64,000 bases of DNA from Georgenia sp. SYP-B2076 (GCF_003991205.1 NZ_RXOZ01000011.1:310001-374000); one strand, 5' to 3'; counted from the stretch's first letter, positions 36,534 to 45,856 are shown. Notes: generated by a model from the letters alone, not told the origin. Program-made: numbers and translations.

Positions 36534-36547
36534 CTCAGCACGCTGAG
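36534..36547. promoter_or_regulatory. MarR operator candidate between the MarR and MMPL genes
   Basis: CTCAGC-AC-GCTGAG is a perfect 6+6 inverted repeat in an AT-richer context (AAATTG on the left, TGTTTC on the right). Its place 27 bases before the MMPL start fits blocking of the MMPL promoter. The TNAGC-n2-GCTNA form resembles operators of other actinobacterial MarR regulators of exporters. Confidence 0.65.
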
Positions 36548-36573
36548 TGTTTCATCGACCGAGGACGGCCCCC

Positions 36574-38895
36574 GTGTCACAGCACCCCACCACCGAGGCC
36601 CCAGAGCGGCCCCACCGGACCGCCCGCCCCGCCCGCCGGGCGGTCGGCCGCGCCGTCGTCCTGGTCCTCGTGCTGGCCGCGTGGCTGGCCGTCGGCGCGT
36701 TCGGCGGAATGACCCAGGGCAAGCTCTCGCAGGTCCAGCAGAACGACCAGGCCGCCTTCCTGCCGGCCAGCGCCGAGTCCACCCGCGCCGACGAGCTCTC
36801 GCGCGCCTTCACGGACACCGCGACGCTCCCGGCCCTGGTCGTCCTGGAGGCCTCGGACGGCGGCACGCTGAGCGCAGCTCAGCTGGCGGCGGCGCAGGAC
36901 TTCGCCGCCCAGGTGCCGGGCGTCACGGTTCCCGGGGTGGGCGCCCTGGGGGACCAGCTGGTCGGCCCCGTCGTGGCCATCCCGTCCGAGGACGGCCGGG
37001 CGGTGCTGGTGCCGATCTCGCTGGACGCCGCGGGGGCGAACGAGGCCGTCGACGGCGGCGACCGGCTGGTGATCGTCGTCGTCGACGGGCTCCGGGCGCT
37101 GGCCGGTGACCAGCTCGCCGGCACCGGGCTGGACGCCTGGGTGACGGGCCCCGCGGGCGCCGTGGCGGACCTGGTCACGGCCTTCGGCGGGATCGACGGG
37201 ATCCTCCTGGGCGTCGCCCTCGCCGTGGTCCTCGTGATCCTGCTCGCCGTCTACCGCTCGCCCGTCCTCCCGTTCACGGTGCTGCTGACCGCAGTGTTCG
37301 CGGTGTGCGCGGCCGGGCTGGTCATCTACCCCCTGGCCGGCAACGACGTGCTGCTGCTCAACGGGCAGAGCCAGGGCATCCTCTCGATCCTCGTGATCGG
37401 TGCCGCCACCGACTACTCCCTGCTCCTGGTCGCCCGCTACCGGGAGGAGCTGACGCGGCACGCCCGCCCGGTCGACGCCATGCGCGTCGCGTGGCGCGCC
37501 TCGGTCTTGCCCATCCTGGCGAGCGCCGGGACAGTGATCGCCGGTCTGCTGTGCCTCCTGCTGTCCGACCTCGGCTCCAACTCCAGCCTCGGGCCGGTGG
37601 GCGCCATCGGCATCGCCGCCTCCGTGCTGGCCGCGCTGACCCTGCTGCCGGCCATGCTCCTGGTTCCGGGGCGGCGCGCCCGGGCGATCTTCTGGCCGCG
37701 CACGCCCCAGCTCGCGCACGCGGTCCCGGGCGCGGCGGCCGACGCCGGGCCCGCCGCCCCGTCCACGGCCCACGTCGCGAGCGACCGCGGCCGCGGGACG
37801 GCCACGGGCGCGCGACGGGGACTCTGGCAGCGGGTGGCCGACCTCGTCGCGCGCCGCGACCGCCCGGTGTGGGTGGTCACCGTCCTCGTGCTCCTCGCCG
37901 CCGCGGCCTTCGTGCCCACCTTCCGCGCGCAGGGCACGAGCGACACGGACGTCTTCCTCGGCGACGTCGAGTCGGTCCGGGGCGAGGCGGTCCTCGCGGA
38001 CCACTTCGACGCCGGGCTGGTCCAGCCGGTGACCGTGATCACGGCGCAGGAGGACGCCGCGGCCGTCGTCGCCGCCGCGCAGGGCACCGACGGGGTCCTC
38101 GGCGCGACGGTCCGCGCCGACGGGGCCGCCACCGGGGCGCCCACCACGGGCGCGCCCGCCCCGGGAGCCCCGACGGACGGCGGCGCACCCGTCGTCGTCG
38201 ACGGCAACGTCCAGGTCCAGGTGGTCACCGAGGCCGCCGCCGAGACCCAGGAGGCCGTGGCGACCGTGCGCGCCCTGCGTGCCGCGGTCCATGAGGTCGC
38301 ACCGGACGCGCTGGTCGGTGGCGCGGCCGCGCAGCGGCTGGACACCCAGGAGACGGCCGCGGAGGACCTCCGCACCATCATCCCGGCCGTCCTCCTGGTC
38401 ATCTTCGTCATGCTCGTCCTGCTGCTGCGCTCGTTCGTCGCGCCGCTGGTGCTGCTGGTCGCGAACGTGCTCTCGTTCGGCGCGACGATGGGTCTCAGCG
38501 CCATCGTGTTCAACCACGTGCTCGGGTTCCCCGGCGCCGACGCCACCGTCCCGCTCTACGGCTTCGTCTTCCTCGTGGCGCTGGGCATCGACTACTCGAT
38601 CTTCCTCATGACCCGCGTGCGGGAGGAGTCGCTGAGGTCGGGGACCCGGGAGGGGGTGCGCCGCGGCCTCGCCGTGACGGGCGGCGTGATCACCTCCGCC
38701 GGCCTGGTCCTGGCAGCCACGTTCAGCGCGCTGGCCGTCATCCCGCTCCTGTTCCTCGCGCAGCTGGCGTTCATCGTCGCCGCGGGGGTCCTGGTCGACA
38801 CCCTGGTCGTGCGGTCCCTGCTGGTGCCCGGGGCGATCCACGACCTCGGTCGCAGGGCCTGGTGGCCCTTCGCGCACCGGGTCCCGCGGGACTGA
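36574..38895 (+). CDS. MMPL/RND-family transporter
   Basis: 773-residue membrane transporter of the MMPL family (lipid or drug export by proton motive force). Architecture: one N-terminal helix, an outer domain (residues ~45-200), six helices, a cytoplasmic stretch, then a second outer domain with a Gly/Ala/Pro-Thr insert (TGAPTTGAPAPGAPTDGGAP) and five or more helices. The proton-relay motifs GAATDYSLLLVARYREEL and GIDYSIFLMTRVREES occur once in each half. The frame starts at 36547 within the operator, but GTG at 36574 has GAGGA eight bases upstream. Probably controlled by the divergent MarR. Confidence 0.92.
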   Translation: MSQHPTTEAPERPHRTARPARRAVGRAVVLVLVLAAWLAVGAFGGMTQGKLSQVQQNDQAAFLPASAESTRADELSRAFTDTATLPALVVLEASDGGTLSAAQLAAAQDFAAQVPGVTVPGVGALGDQLVGPVVAIPSEDGRAVLVPISLDAAGANEAVDGGDRLVIVVVDGLRALAGDQLAGTGLDAWVTGPAGAVADLVTAFGGIDGILLGVALAVVLVILLAVYRSPVLPFTVLLTAVFAVCAAGLVIYPLAGNDVLLLNGQSQGILSILVIGAATDYSLLLVARYREELTRHARPVDAMRVAWRASVLPILASAGTVIAGLLCLLLSDLGSNSSLGPVGAIGIAASVLAALTLLPAMLLVPGRRARAIFWPRTPQLAHAVPGAAADAGPAAPSTAHVASDRGRGTATGARRGLWQRVADLVARRDRPVWVVTVLVLLAAAAFVPTFRAQGTSDTDVFLGDVESVRGEAVLADHFDAGLVQPVTVITAQEDAAAVVAAAQGTDGVLGATVRADGAATGAPTTGAPAPGAPTDGGAPVVVDGNVQVQVVTEAAAETQEAVATVRALRAAVHEVAPDALVGGAAAQRLDTQETAAEDLRTIIPAVLLVIFVMLVLLLRSFVAPLVLLVANVLSFGATMGLSAIVFNHVLGFPGADATVPLYGFVFLVALGIDYSIFLMTRVREESLRSGTREGVRRGLAVTGGVITSAGLVLAATFSALAVIPLLFLAQLAFIVAAGVLVDTLVVRSLLVPGAIHDLGRRAWWPFAHRVPRD

Positions 38896-38901
38896 CCTTC
38901 G

Positions 38902-38933
38902 TCCACAGGCCCTCGTCGCCCCGGCCCTGTGGA
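38902..38933 (+). terminator. Possible hairpin after the MMPL gene
   Basis: TCCACAGG (38902-38909) pairs with CCTGTGGA (38926-38933), seven bases after the stop codon, followed by a G-run rather than T-run. Weak as a terminator. Confidence 0.4.
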
Positions 38934-38975
38934 TGGGGCCGGCCGGGTGTGCCAGCCGGCTGGTTGGGTGGCGAC

Positions 38976-40508
38976 ATGACGGACCGCCGCCCCGCAGCCC
39001 CGCGCAGGCCCACCGTGCCCGGGTACCGCCTCGGCTCGCCCGTCGGCTTCGGGGCGGCCGGTGCCGTGTGGGCGGCGCACGACGACGCCGGCCGGGCGGT
39101 GGTCGTCTCGATCCTGGACGTGGCCGCGGGGGAGCGCGGCACCGCCCAGCTGCGGCGCCTGGGCACGCTGCGGGCCACCACGCACCCGCATCTCGCCGCC
39201 GTGCGGGACGTCGTGGGCCTGGACGCGCGGCGCTGCGCCCTCGTCAGCGAGGTGGTCACCGGGCCGAGCCTGGCCACGGTCCACGCCGCCCGGGGTCCGC
39301 TGCCCGCCGGCGAGACCGCGGGGCTCCTCGCGGCCATAGGCAGCGCGCTGGGGCACCTGCACGAGCGCGGCATCATCCACGGCGACGTCTCCCCGGCCAA
39401 CGTGCTGGTCACGGATGGCGGGGTGCCCGTCCTCGTCGACCTCGCGGGCGAGGTCACCCAGGAGCGCGGCACGGCGGGGTTCGTGCCGCCCGAGCGGCGC
39501 GGCGGGAGCCCGGCGGGCGCGGCGGGCGACGTCTGGGCGCTCGCCCAGCTCGTCACGTGGGCGGCGCACGACGCCGAGGCCACCCGCCGCCTGGTGGCGC
39601 CGGCGCTGGACCCCGAGCCGTCGCGACGTCCCGGCGCCCGAGACCTGGCGGCCCTGGCCGTGTCCCTCGCCGACGCCGCCGCGCTGGTGCTGCCGGACCC
39701 GGCCGACCTGGCACAGGCGCAGCTGCGGGCCACCGCCGTGCACGACCCCACCGCGCTCGTCCCGCGCCGGCGCCCGCGACGGCGGCACGGGCGCCGGCCC
39801 GTGCGCCGGGCGGCGGTGGCGGTGGCGGTGCTGGCCGTGGCGGTGGGGGCCGGGGCGGTCGTCCTGGCGCCGGCGGAGGACGCACCTGCGCACGACGCCA
39901 CGTCAGCGTCGACGCCGGCGCATGGTGGTCCGGCCGCGGTCGCGCCCTCGGCCGGGGCCAGCGCGCCGGACGGCGCACCGGGGGCTGCCGCGCCGGCCAC
40001 CACGGCGGCGCTGGACACCGCGGGCGCCGCCGCGGTGGTGCGAGACCTGTTCGCCCGTCGGGACCAGGCCCTCGCGGGGGCCGACGCCCGGGCGCTGGAG
40101 GCCCTGACGGTGCGCGGCTCGCCCGCCGCGAGGAAGGACGAGGAGCTGCTGGGGGCGCTGCGCGGCGCCGGGCTCCGCCCCGAGGGGCTGCGCACGGAGG
40201 TCCTCGAGGTGTCGCTCCTGCCGACGGACCCGCCGGACGGGGACGCGGGAGCGGACGCCGGCGCGCGGCGGCCCGTCGTCGCCCAGGTGACCACCCGCCA
40301 GGGCCCCTACACCCTGGCCCCGGCGCGCACGGGCGGCGCGCCCGGGACGGGGCCGCCGGCCGGAGCCGGGCGAACCAGCAGGACGGGTCCAACCGCCGGG
40401 CCGACCGGCCACGCGGTGGCCGCCCAGCCGGAACGGTGCGTGAGCATGACCTTGACCGGCCCGGCCCCCTGGCGCGTCGTCAGCACCGCGCCCTGCACGG
40501 GCCCGTGA
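38976..40508 (+). CDS. Membrane-anchored serine/threonine kinase-like protein, probable pseudokinase
   Basis: 510 residues. Residues ~15-260 have a kinase fold: glycine loop GSPVGFGAAGAVWAA, catalytic loop HGDVSPANVLV (D137), and VLVDLAGEV where DFG is expected (D155-L-A). The ATP-anchoring lysine of the VAxK strand is replaced: AVVVSILDV has Ser45. This loss argues against normal activity, although both Asp are kept. One membrane helix (AAVAVAVLAVAVGAGAVVLA, residues ~279-298) leads to an outer Ala/Gly-rich region and a ~110-residue domain (VVRDLFARRDQALAGADARAL) ending with two cysteines (ERCVS, APCTG). ATG at 38976 chosen over a longer frame that overlaps the MMPL gene; no strong ribosome site. 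Confidence 0.82.
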   Translation: MTDRRPAAPRRPTVPGYRLGSPVGFGAAGAVWAAHDDAGRAVVVSILDVAAGERGTAQLRRLGTLRATTHPHLAAVRDVVGLDARRCALVSEVVTGPSLATVHAARGPLPAGETAGLLAAIGSALGHLHERGIIHGDVSPANVLVTDGGVPVLVDLAGEVTQERGTAGFVPPERRGGSPAGAAGDVWALAQLVTWAAHDAEATRRLVAPALDPEPSRRPGARDLAALAVSLADAAALVLPDPADLAQAQLRATAVHDPTALVPRRRPRRRHGRRPVRRAAVAVAVLAVAVGAGAVVLAPAEDAPAHDATSASTPAHGGPAAVAPSAGASAPDGAPGAAAPATTAALDTAGAAAVVRDLFARRDQALAGADARALEALTVRGSPAARKDEELLGALRGAGLRPEGLRTEVLEVSLLPTDPPDGDAGADAGARRPVVAQVTTRQGPYTLAPARTGGAPGTGPPAGAGRTSRTGPTAGPTGHAVAAQPERCVSMTLTGPAPWRVVSTAPCTGP

Positions 40509-40576
40509 GCCGGGCCGCCCCACACGGGCGGCCGTCCGCGGGGACGGTCGCCGGGACCAGGCCGCCGAGACCAGAA

Positions 40577-40604
40577 GGGCCCCGCACCGGACGGTGCGGG
40601 GCCC
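40577..40604. terminator. Bidirectional hairpin terminator between the kinase-like gene and sucB
   Basis: A perfect 12-bp stem: GGGCCCCGCACC with GGTGCGGGGCCC around a GGAC loop, flanked by AGAA and CTCAG. Serves two convergent genes. Confidence 0.92.
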
Positions 40605-40619
40605 CTCAGTCACGTCCGG

Positions 40620-42416
40620 TCAGAGACCGACCTCGGCGTCGAACGCGCCTTCCTCCAGACGCGCCTTGACGGTCGTGAGGAACCGACCGGCGTCGGCGCC
40701 GTCGACCAGGCGGTGGTCGTAGGTCATGGAGAGGTAGATCATCGAGCGGATGCCGATGGACTCGTTGCCCTCGGCGTCCTTGACCACCATCGGACGCTTG
40801 ACGATGGTGCCCACCCCGAGGATCCCGACCTCGGGCTGGTTGATGATCGGGGTGTCGAGAAGCAGACCCGCGGAGCCGGTGTTGGTGATCGTGAAGGTCG
40901 AGCCGGACAGCTCGTCCGGCGTGACCTTGTTGTCCCGGGTGCGGGCGGCGAGGTCGTTGATCTTCTTGGCGATGCCGCCAATGGTCAGGTCGCCGGCGTC
41001 CTTGATGACCGGGACGAGGAGCCCGCGCGGGGTGTCGACCGCGATGCCGATGTGCTCGGCGCCGTGGTAGACGACCTGCTCGCCGTCGATCGTCGCGTTC
41101 AGCTTCGGGTGCGCCTTGAGCGCCTCCGTCGCGGCCTTGACGAAGAACGGCAGGAACGTCAGCTTCGTGCCCTCGGCGGCCTGGAAGGCGTTCTTCGCCC
41201 GCGCCCGCAGTGCTGCGATGCGCGTGACGTCCACCTCGACCACCGACGTCAGCTGCGTTGAGGTGTCCAGCGACTCGCGCATGCGCTTGGCGATGATCTT
41301 GCGCAGCCGGGACATCTTCTCGGTGGTGCCCCGGAGCGGGGAGACCGCCACCGGTGCGGCCGTCCTGGCGGGCGCCGCGGCGGGGGCGGCCTGGGCCTGC
41401 TCGGCCGCAGCCTTCTCCGCGGCAGCCTTCTCGGCCGCGGCCTCGACGTCCTGCTTGCGGACGCGCCCACCCACGCCGGTGCCGGTGAGCGTGGACAGGT
41501 CCACGCCCTTCTCGGCGGCGAGCTTGCGGACCAGCGGCGTGATGTAGGCCGTGCCGGCCGCGGCGGCGGGCTCGGCCTTCGGGGCGGGTGCCGCGGGCGC
41601 CGCTGGGGCAACAGGCGCCGCCGGGGCCGGTGCGGCCGGGGCAGCGGGCGCCGCGGCGGCCGGTGCCGGTGCCGGTGCCGGTGCCGGGGCAGCCTTGGGC
41701 TCCTCGGCCTTGGGCTCCTCCGCCACCTCGGCGGGGGCGGCCTCGGCCTGGGGCGCGGCGGCCGGGGCGCTGCCGCCCGCCTCGCCGACGAGGACCAGCT
41801 CCGTGCCGACCTCGACGGTCTCGTCCTCCTGGACCAGGATCTTGATGACCGTGCCGGCGATCGGCGACGGCACCTCGGTGTCCACCTTGTCGGTGGAGAC
41901 CTCGAGCAGGGGCTCGTCGATCTCCACCGTGTCGCCCTCGGCCTTGAGCCACCGCGTGACGGTGCCCTCGGTGACGGACTCGCCCAGGGCGGGCATCTTC
42001 ACAGGCTGGCCGGAGCCACCCGCGGGGGCGGACGGCGCGGCCTGCTCGGCGGGCGCCTCGGCGGCGGGGACCTCCTCGACCGCCTCGGCGGCCGGGGCGC
42101 TCTGCGGCTCGGGCGCCACGTCGGGCTCGGCCGAGGTGGGGGCCTCGGCGGGAGCGGCGTCGGCGCCGCTGGCGCCGGAGCCGTCGCCGATGACGGCGAG
42201 CTCGGTGCCGACCTCGACGGTCTCGTCCTCCTCGACGAGGATCTTCTCGACCACGCCGGCGACCGGCGAGGGCACCTCGGTGTCCACCTTGTCGGTGGAC
42301 ACCTCGAGCAGGGGCTCGTCGACCTCGACCGACTCGCCGACCGCCTTGAGCCACCGCGTGACGGTGCCCTCGGTGACGGACTCGCCCAGTGCGGGCATCT
42401 TCACGGACTCAGACAT
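40620..42416 (-). CDS. sucB: Dihydrolipoamide acyltransferase (E2) of 2-oxoacid dehydrogenase complexes
   Basis: Core E2 enzyme carrying lipoyl arms, 598 residues. Two lipoyl domains (residues ~1-78 and ~133-210) have their modified Lys at K43 and K177 in STDKVDTEV; Ala/Pro-rich linkers follow. The E1/E3-binding domain begins [18 protein letters not shown]; the catalytic domain ends with [14 protein letters not shown] (catalytic His and Asp). In M. tuberculosis the orthologue DlaT serves pyruvate dehydrogenase, and sucB is only the traditional name. ATG with GGAGA upstream, 24 bases after lpdA: an lpdA-sucB operon. Its E1 partner AceE and lipoate enzymes are also in the window. Confidence 0.95.
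   Translation of the reverse strand: MSESVKMPALGESVTEGTVTRWLKAVGESVEVDEPLLEVSTDKVDTEVPSPVAGVVEKILVEEDETVEVGTELAVIGDGSGASGADAAPAEAPTSAEPDVAPEPQSAPAAEAVEEVPAAEAPAEQAAPSAPAGGSGQPVKMPALGESVTEGTVTRWLKAEGDTVEIDEPLLEVSTDKVDTEVPSPIAGTVIKILVQEDETVEVGTELVLVGEAGGSAPAAAPQAEAAPAEVAEEPKAEEPKAAPAPAPAPAPAAAAPAAPAAPAPAAPVAPAAPAAPAPKAEPAAAAGTAYITPLVRKLAAEKGVDLSTLTGTGVGGRVRKQDVEAAAEKAAAEKAAAEQAQAAPAAAPARTAAPVAVSPLRGTTEKMSRLRKIIAKRMRESLDTSTQLTSVVEVDVTRIAALRARAKNAFQAAEGTKLTFLPFFVKAATEALKAHPKLNATIDGEQVVYHGAEHIGIAVDTPRGLLVPVIKDAGDLTIGGIAKKINDLAARTRDNKVTPDELSGSTFTITNTGSAGLLLDTPIINQPEVGILGVGTIVKRPMVVKDAEGNESIGIRSMIYLSMTYDHRLVDGADAGRFLTTVKARLEEGAFDAEVGL
41941..42404. repeat. Near-identical 62-nt segments of the two lipoyl domains
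   Basis: 41941-42002 and 42343-42404 are identical except for one base (encoding [18 protein letters not shown]). A second matching stretch codes for the modified-Lys region. Identity at synonymous positions points to a recent duplication or gene conversion. Confidence 0.9.
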
Positions 42417-42440
42417 GTCCTGGCGTCTCCTTCGATCGGG

Positions 42441-43820
42441 TCAGTTGTGGGCGTGCAGCGGCTTGCCGGCAAGGGCCAGCGCGGCCTCGCCCATTGCCTC
42501 GTCCTGCGTCGGGTGGGCATGCACGAGGTTAGCGACGTCCTCCGGGTAGGCCTCCCAGTTCACCATGAGCTGGCCCTCGCCGATGAGCTCGCCGACACGC
42601 GCGCCGAGCAGGTGGACACCCACGATGGGGCCGTCCTTCTCACGGACGAGCTTGATGAAGCCCGTGGTGGCGAGGATCTGGCTCTTGCCGTTGCCGGCAA
42701 GGTTGTACTCGACCGTCTCGACGCCGTCCGGGCCGTAGGTCTCCTTGGCCTGCGCCTCGGTGAGGCCGACGGAGCCGACCTGGGGCTCGCAGTACGTGAC
42801 GCGCGGGATCCCGGACTCCACGATGGGGGCGGGGGACAGGCCGGCGATCTCCTCGGCGACGAAGATGCCCTGCTGGAAGCCGCGGTGGGCCAGCTGCAGG
42901 CCGGGGACGATGTCGCCCACGGCGTAGATGTTGCCGACACCGGTGTGGAGGCGCTCGTTGGTGAGCACGAAGCCGCGCTCCATCGGCACGCCGTTCTCCT
43001 CGTAGCCCAGGTTCGCGGTGGCGGGGCCACGGCCGACGGCGACGAGCAGGAGCTCGGCCTCGATGGTCTTGCCGTCCTGGGTGGTGACGACGACGCCGTC
43101 GTCGTTCTGCGTCACGCCGGCGAACATCGTCTTCGTGTGGAAGGCGATCTTGCGCTTGCGGTAGGCGCGCTCGAGCCCCTTCGAGAGGGACTCGTCCTCG
43201 TTGGGGACCAGGTGGGGCAGGCCCTCGATGATGGTGACGTCGGCACCGAAGGAGTTCCACACGGAGGCGAACTCGACGCCGATGACGCCGCCGCCGAGGA
43301 TGACGGCGGACTTGGGCACGTAGTTCAGCTCGAGCGCCTGCTCGGACGTGATGACCCGTCCGCCGATCTCCAGCCCCGGGATGGACTTGGAGTAGGAGCC
43401 GGAGGCCAGGATGATGTTCTTGCCCTTGTAGAGCGTGCCGTCGACCTCGACGGTGTCGGCGGCGACGAGCTTGCCCCAGCCGGTGATGAGGTCGACCTTG
43501 CGCGAGGAGACAAGGCCCTGCAGGCCCTTGTACAGGCGGGCGATGATGCCGTCCTTGTAGCTGTTCACCCCGGGCATGTCGATGCTGCCGAAGGTGCTCT
43601 GGACGCCGAACGTCTTGCTCTCGCGGATGGTGTCAGCGACCTCCGCGGAGTGGAGCAGCGCCTTGGTGGGGATGCACCCACGGTGCAGGCAGGTGCCCCC
43701 GAGCTTGTCGGCCTCGATCAGGGCGACCTTCTGGCCCAGCTGGGCACCTCGGAGGGCCGCGGCGTATCCGCCACTTCCTGCCCCAAGGATGACGACGTCG
43801 TACTCCTTTGTGTCTGCCAC
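42441..43820 (-). CDS. lpdA: Dihydrolipoyl dehydrogenase (E3)
   Basis: FAD-dependent disulfide reductase that reoxidises the lipoyl arms and makes NADH; 459 residues. FAD loop DVVILGAGSGGYAAA, redox cysteines C44 and C49 in GGTCLHRGCIPTKA, NAD-binding GGGVIGVEFASVW near residue 180, and the C-terminal catalytic HAHPTQDE. GTG start with AGGAGAGG upstream. First gene of lpdA-sucB and divergent from a small unknown gene. Confidence 0.96.
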   Translation of the reverse strand: MADTKEYDVVILGAGSGGYAAALRGAQLGQKVALIEADKLGGTCLHRGCIPTKALLHSAEVADTIRESKTFGVQSTFGSIDMPGVNSYKDGIIARLYKGLQGLVSSRKVDLITGWGKLVAADTVEVDGTLYKGKNIILASGSYSKSIPGLEIGGRVITSEQALELNYVPKSAVILGGGVIGVEFASVWNSFGADVTIIEGLPHLVPNEDESLSKGLERAYRKRKIAFHTKTMFAGVTQNDDGVVVTTQDGKTIEAELLLVAVGRGPATANLGYEENGVPMERGFVLTNERLHTGVGNIYAVGDIVPGLQLAHRGFQQGIFVAEEIAGLSPAPIVESGIPRVTYCEPQVGSVGLTEAQAKETYGPDGVETVEYNLAGNGKSQILATTGFIKLVREKDGPIVGVHLLGARVGELIGEGQLMVNWEAYPEDVANLVHAHPTQDEAMGEAALALAGKPLHAHN

Positions 43821-43979
43821 AAACCTCTCCTCGAGCGCGCTTGGAGACCCTGATGGGTCGGGTCCGCCGACATTGTTTCACCCTCCCCGCCGCCGGGGCC
43901 AAACGTTCCATGACGAGCCGGTCACATTCCCGGCCGCCCCGGGCGGCCCGCAGCCCAGCGAAGTCCCAGGTCCAGGCCG

Positions 43980-43985
43980 TAACAT
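43980..43985 (+). promoter_or_regulatory. -10 box TAACAT of the 111-residue protein gene
   Basis: TAACAT ends eight bases before the ATG at 43994. Confidence 0.45.
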
Positions 43986-43993
43986 GCACCGCC

Positions 43994-44329
43994 ATGGGTG
44001 TCTTCTCCCGCCGCCGGCCCGAGGCCGGGCGCCGGCCCGCCGACCTGCCGTCCGCGCGCGAGGCGCGCGCGGAGACCGTGACGCACTTCCGTGAGTTCGT
44101 CCGCACCAGGGTCGGTGTGGAGGCCTACGTGGAGCCGCCGACGGCGCACGACCCGTTCACGATCGTCCTCGTGGCGCGCACGGGGGAGTGGACCCGCCGG
44201 CGGGTCCCGGACGAGAAGGCCGCGCGGGCGCTGGCGAGGGAGCTCGCCATCCCGGTCTACGACGTCCACCTCACCGGGTACCCCGCCAGCATGCGGCAGT
44301 GGAGCTCGGCCAACCGGGGCCCGCGCTGA
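43994..44329 (+). CDS. Hypothetical protein, 111 residues
   Basis: Unrecognised small protein. It has a strongly basic N-terminus (MGVFSRRRPEAGRRPAD) and a compact domain from ~residue 28 (THFREFVRTRVGVEAYVEPPT...FTIVLVARTGEWTRRRVPD...ARALARELAIPVYDVHLTGYP), mixing helices and strands; no membrane segment, cysteine or known catalytic motif. Its place between lpdA and pepA seems to be kept in related genera (recollection, not checked). The ATG at 43994 is supported by the -10 box eight bases upstream. Convergent with pepA, 6 bases apart. Confidence 0.65.
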   Translation: MGVFSRRRPEAGRRPADLPSAREARAETVTHFREFVRTRVGVEAYVEPPTAHDPFTIVLVARTGEWTRRRVPDEKAARALARELAIPVYDVHLTGYPASMRQWSSANRGPR

Positions 44330-44335
44330 CCGTCC

Positions 44336-45811
44336 TCAGCGCTGCGCGGCGGCCTCGAGCACGCCCAGCAGGGTGCGCAGCCCCATGCCCGTGCCGCCCT
44401 TGGGGGTGTACCCGTAGGCCGAGGACTCGTTGTAGGCCGGGCCGGCGACGTCGAGGTGCGCCCACGGCGTGTCCCCGACGAACTCCTTGAGGAACAGACC
44501 GGCGACGAGCATGCCGCCGAACCGGTCGCCCATGTTGGCGATGTCGGCGACCGGCGACTTCAGGGAGTCGCGCAGCTCCTCCGGGAGCGGCATGGGCCAG
44601 AACTGCTCGCCCACGGCGCCGGCTGCGGCCACGACGTCGGCGCGCACGTCGTCGGTGCCCATGACGGCGGCGACCCGGCTGCCCAGCGCCACCACCTGGG
44701 CGCCCGTGAGCGTGGCGATGTCGAGGATCGCGTCGGGCGCCTCCTCGCGGGCGGCGGCCAGCGCGTCACCGAGGACGAGGCGGCCCTCCGCGTCGGTGTT
44801 GAGCACCTCCACCGTGGTCCCGTCGCGCATCGTGACGACGTCGGAGGGGCGCTGCGCGCCGCCGCCGGGCATGTTCTCGGCCAGGGCGAGCCACCCGGTC
44901 ACCCGCACGGGCAGCCCGAGGGCGGCGGCGGCCAGGACGGTGTGCAGCACGGTCGCGGCGCCGGCCATGTCGTCCTTCATGTTCTCCATGCCCTTCGCGG
45001 GCTTGAGGGACAGGCCGCCGGAGTCGAACGTGATGCCCTTGCCCACGAGGGCGTAGTGCGCCTTCGCGCGGGCGGGCGAGTAGGCGACCTTGACGAGGCG
45101 GGGCGGGCGGGCCGAGCCCTGGCCCACGCCGAGGATGCCGCCGTAGCCGCCGGCGGCGAGGTCGTTCTCGTCGAGGACCGTCACGGTCACCTTCGTGCCC
45201 CGGGCTGCCGCGCGGGCCTCCTCGGCGAAGGACTCCGGGTACAGGTGCTTCGGCGAGGCGTTGACGAGGTCGCGGGTCGCCCGGACGCCGGCGCCGATGG
45301 CCTGGGCGCGCACGAGCGCAGCCTTGGCGTCCTTGTCCCGCGCGAGCGGCGTGGCCAGCACGAGGCGGGCCACGGGCGCCGGGTCGGAGGTCTTGTAGTG
45401 GTCGAAGCGGTAGGCGCCGAGCAGGGCGCCCTCGGCGACGGCCCCCACCTGGGCCGCGTCCGCGGCGGGCAGGGCGAGGACCACGTCGGCGGTGCCGGCG
45501 AGGCTGCGCACCGCCGCACCGGCGGCGCGGCGCAGCGTCTCGGGCGAGAGCGCCGCCGACTCGGGACCGACGCCGGTCAGCACGGCGACCGTGGCGGCCA
45601 GCCCGTCGCCGGCCGGGACCCGCACGACCTCGCCCGCCTTGCCGGTCACGCCGAGGGCCGGCAGCAGCGCCGTGAGCGGGGCGACGGCCTTCGGGGGAAG
45701 GTGCTCGCCGCCGAGCACGCGGGGTCCGTCGGGGCCGCCCGCGACCGCGATGACGATCGCGTCGGCGCGGGTCCGGGCAGGGTTCTTGGTGGTCAGCGTC
45801 AGGTCGGTCAC
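44336..45811 (-). CDS. pepA: Leucyl aminopeptidase (M17)
   Basis: Two-metal exopeptidase that removes N-terminal residues from peptides; 491 residues. Metal and catalytic motifs of M17: VGKGITFDSGGLSLKPAKGM (Lys and Asp), NTDAEGRLVLGDAL (the family signature, Asp, Glu and Arg) and MKDDMAGAA. The open frame extends to 46033 and an ATG at 45838 is tempting, but TAGCAT seven bases before the GTG at 45811 fixes the start (MTDLTLTTKNPAR), typical of actinobacterial family members. Divergent from a small membrane protein with overlapping promoter region. Confidence 0.94.
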   Translation of the reverse strand: MTDLTLTTKNPARTRADAIVIAVAGGPDGPRVLGGEHLPPKAVAPLTALLPALGVTGKAGEVVRVPAGDGLAATVAVLTGVGPESAALSPETLRRAAGAAVRSLAGTADVVLALPAADAAQVGAVAEGALLGAYRFDHYKTSDPAPVARLVLATPLARDKDAKAALVRAQAIGAGVRATRDLVNASPKHLYPESFAEEARAAARGTKVTVTVLDENDLAAGGYGGILGVGQGSARPPRLVKVAYSPARAKAHYALVGKGITFDSGGLSLKPAKGMENMKDDMAGAATVLHTVLAAAALGLPVRVTGWLALAENMPGGGAQRPSDVVTMRDGTTVEVLNTDAEGRLVLGDALAAAREEAPDAILDIATLTGAQVVALGSRVAAVMGTDDVRADVVAAAGAVGEQFWPMPLPEELRDSLKSPVADIANMGDRFGGMLVAGLFLKEFVGDTPWAHLDVAGPAYNESSAYGYTPKGGTGMGLRTLLGVLEAAAQR

Positions 45812-45818
45812 GACGTCG

Positions 45819-45850
45819 ATGCTAGCCCGGAGGCTCATCGGCGGTAATCT
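45819..45850. promoter_or_regulatory. Compact divergent leaderless promoters (pepA and membrane protein)
   Basis: TAGCAT on the minus strand (45824-45819) serves pepA at 45811; TAATCT on the plus strand (45845-45850) serves the GTG at 45857. The two start codons are only 45 bases apart, so each -35 region must overlap the other promoter. Confidence 0.6.
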
Positions 45851-45856
45851 CCCGGG

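Noticed and set aside
38902-38933. Two facing DnaA-box-like sequences (CGTCCACAG and CTGTGGATG)
   Set aside because: Only approximate matches to TTGTCCACA, in an ordinary intergenic space without dnaA, dnaN or AT-rich DNA. A weak terminator hairpin explains the symmetry better.
45838-45838. ATG as the start of pepA
   Set aside because: It lies upstream of the TAGCAT -10 box that precedes the GTG at 45811 by seven bases, and relatives start at the equivalent of that GTG.
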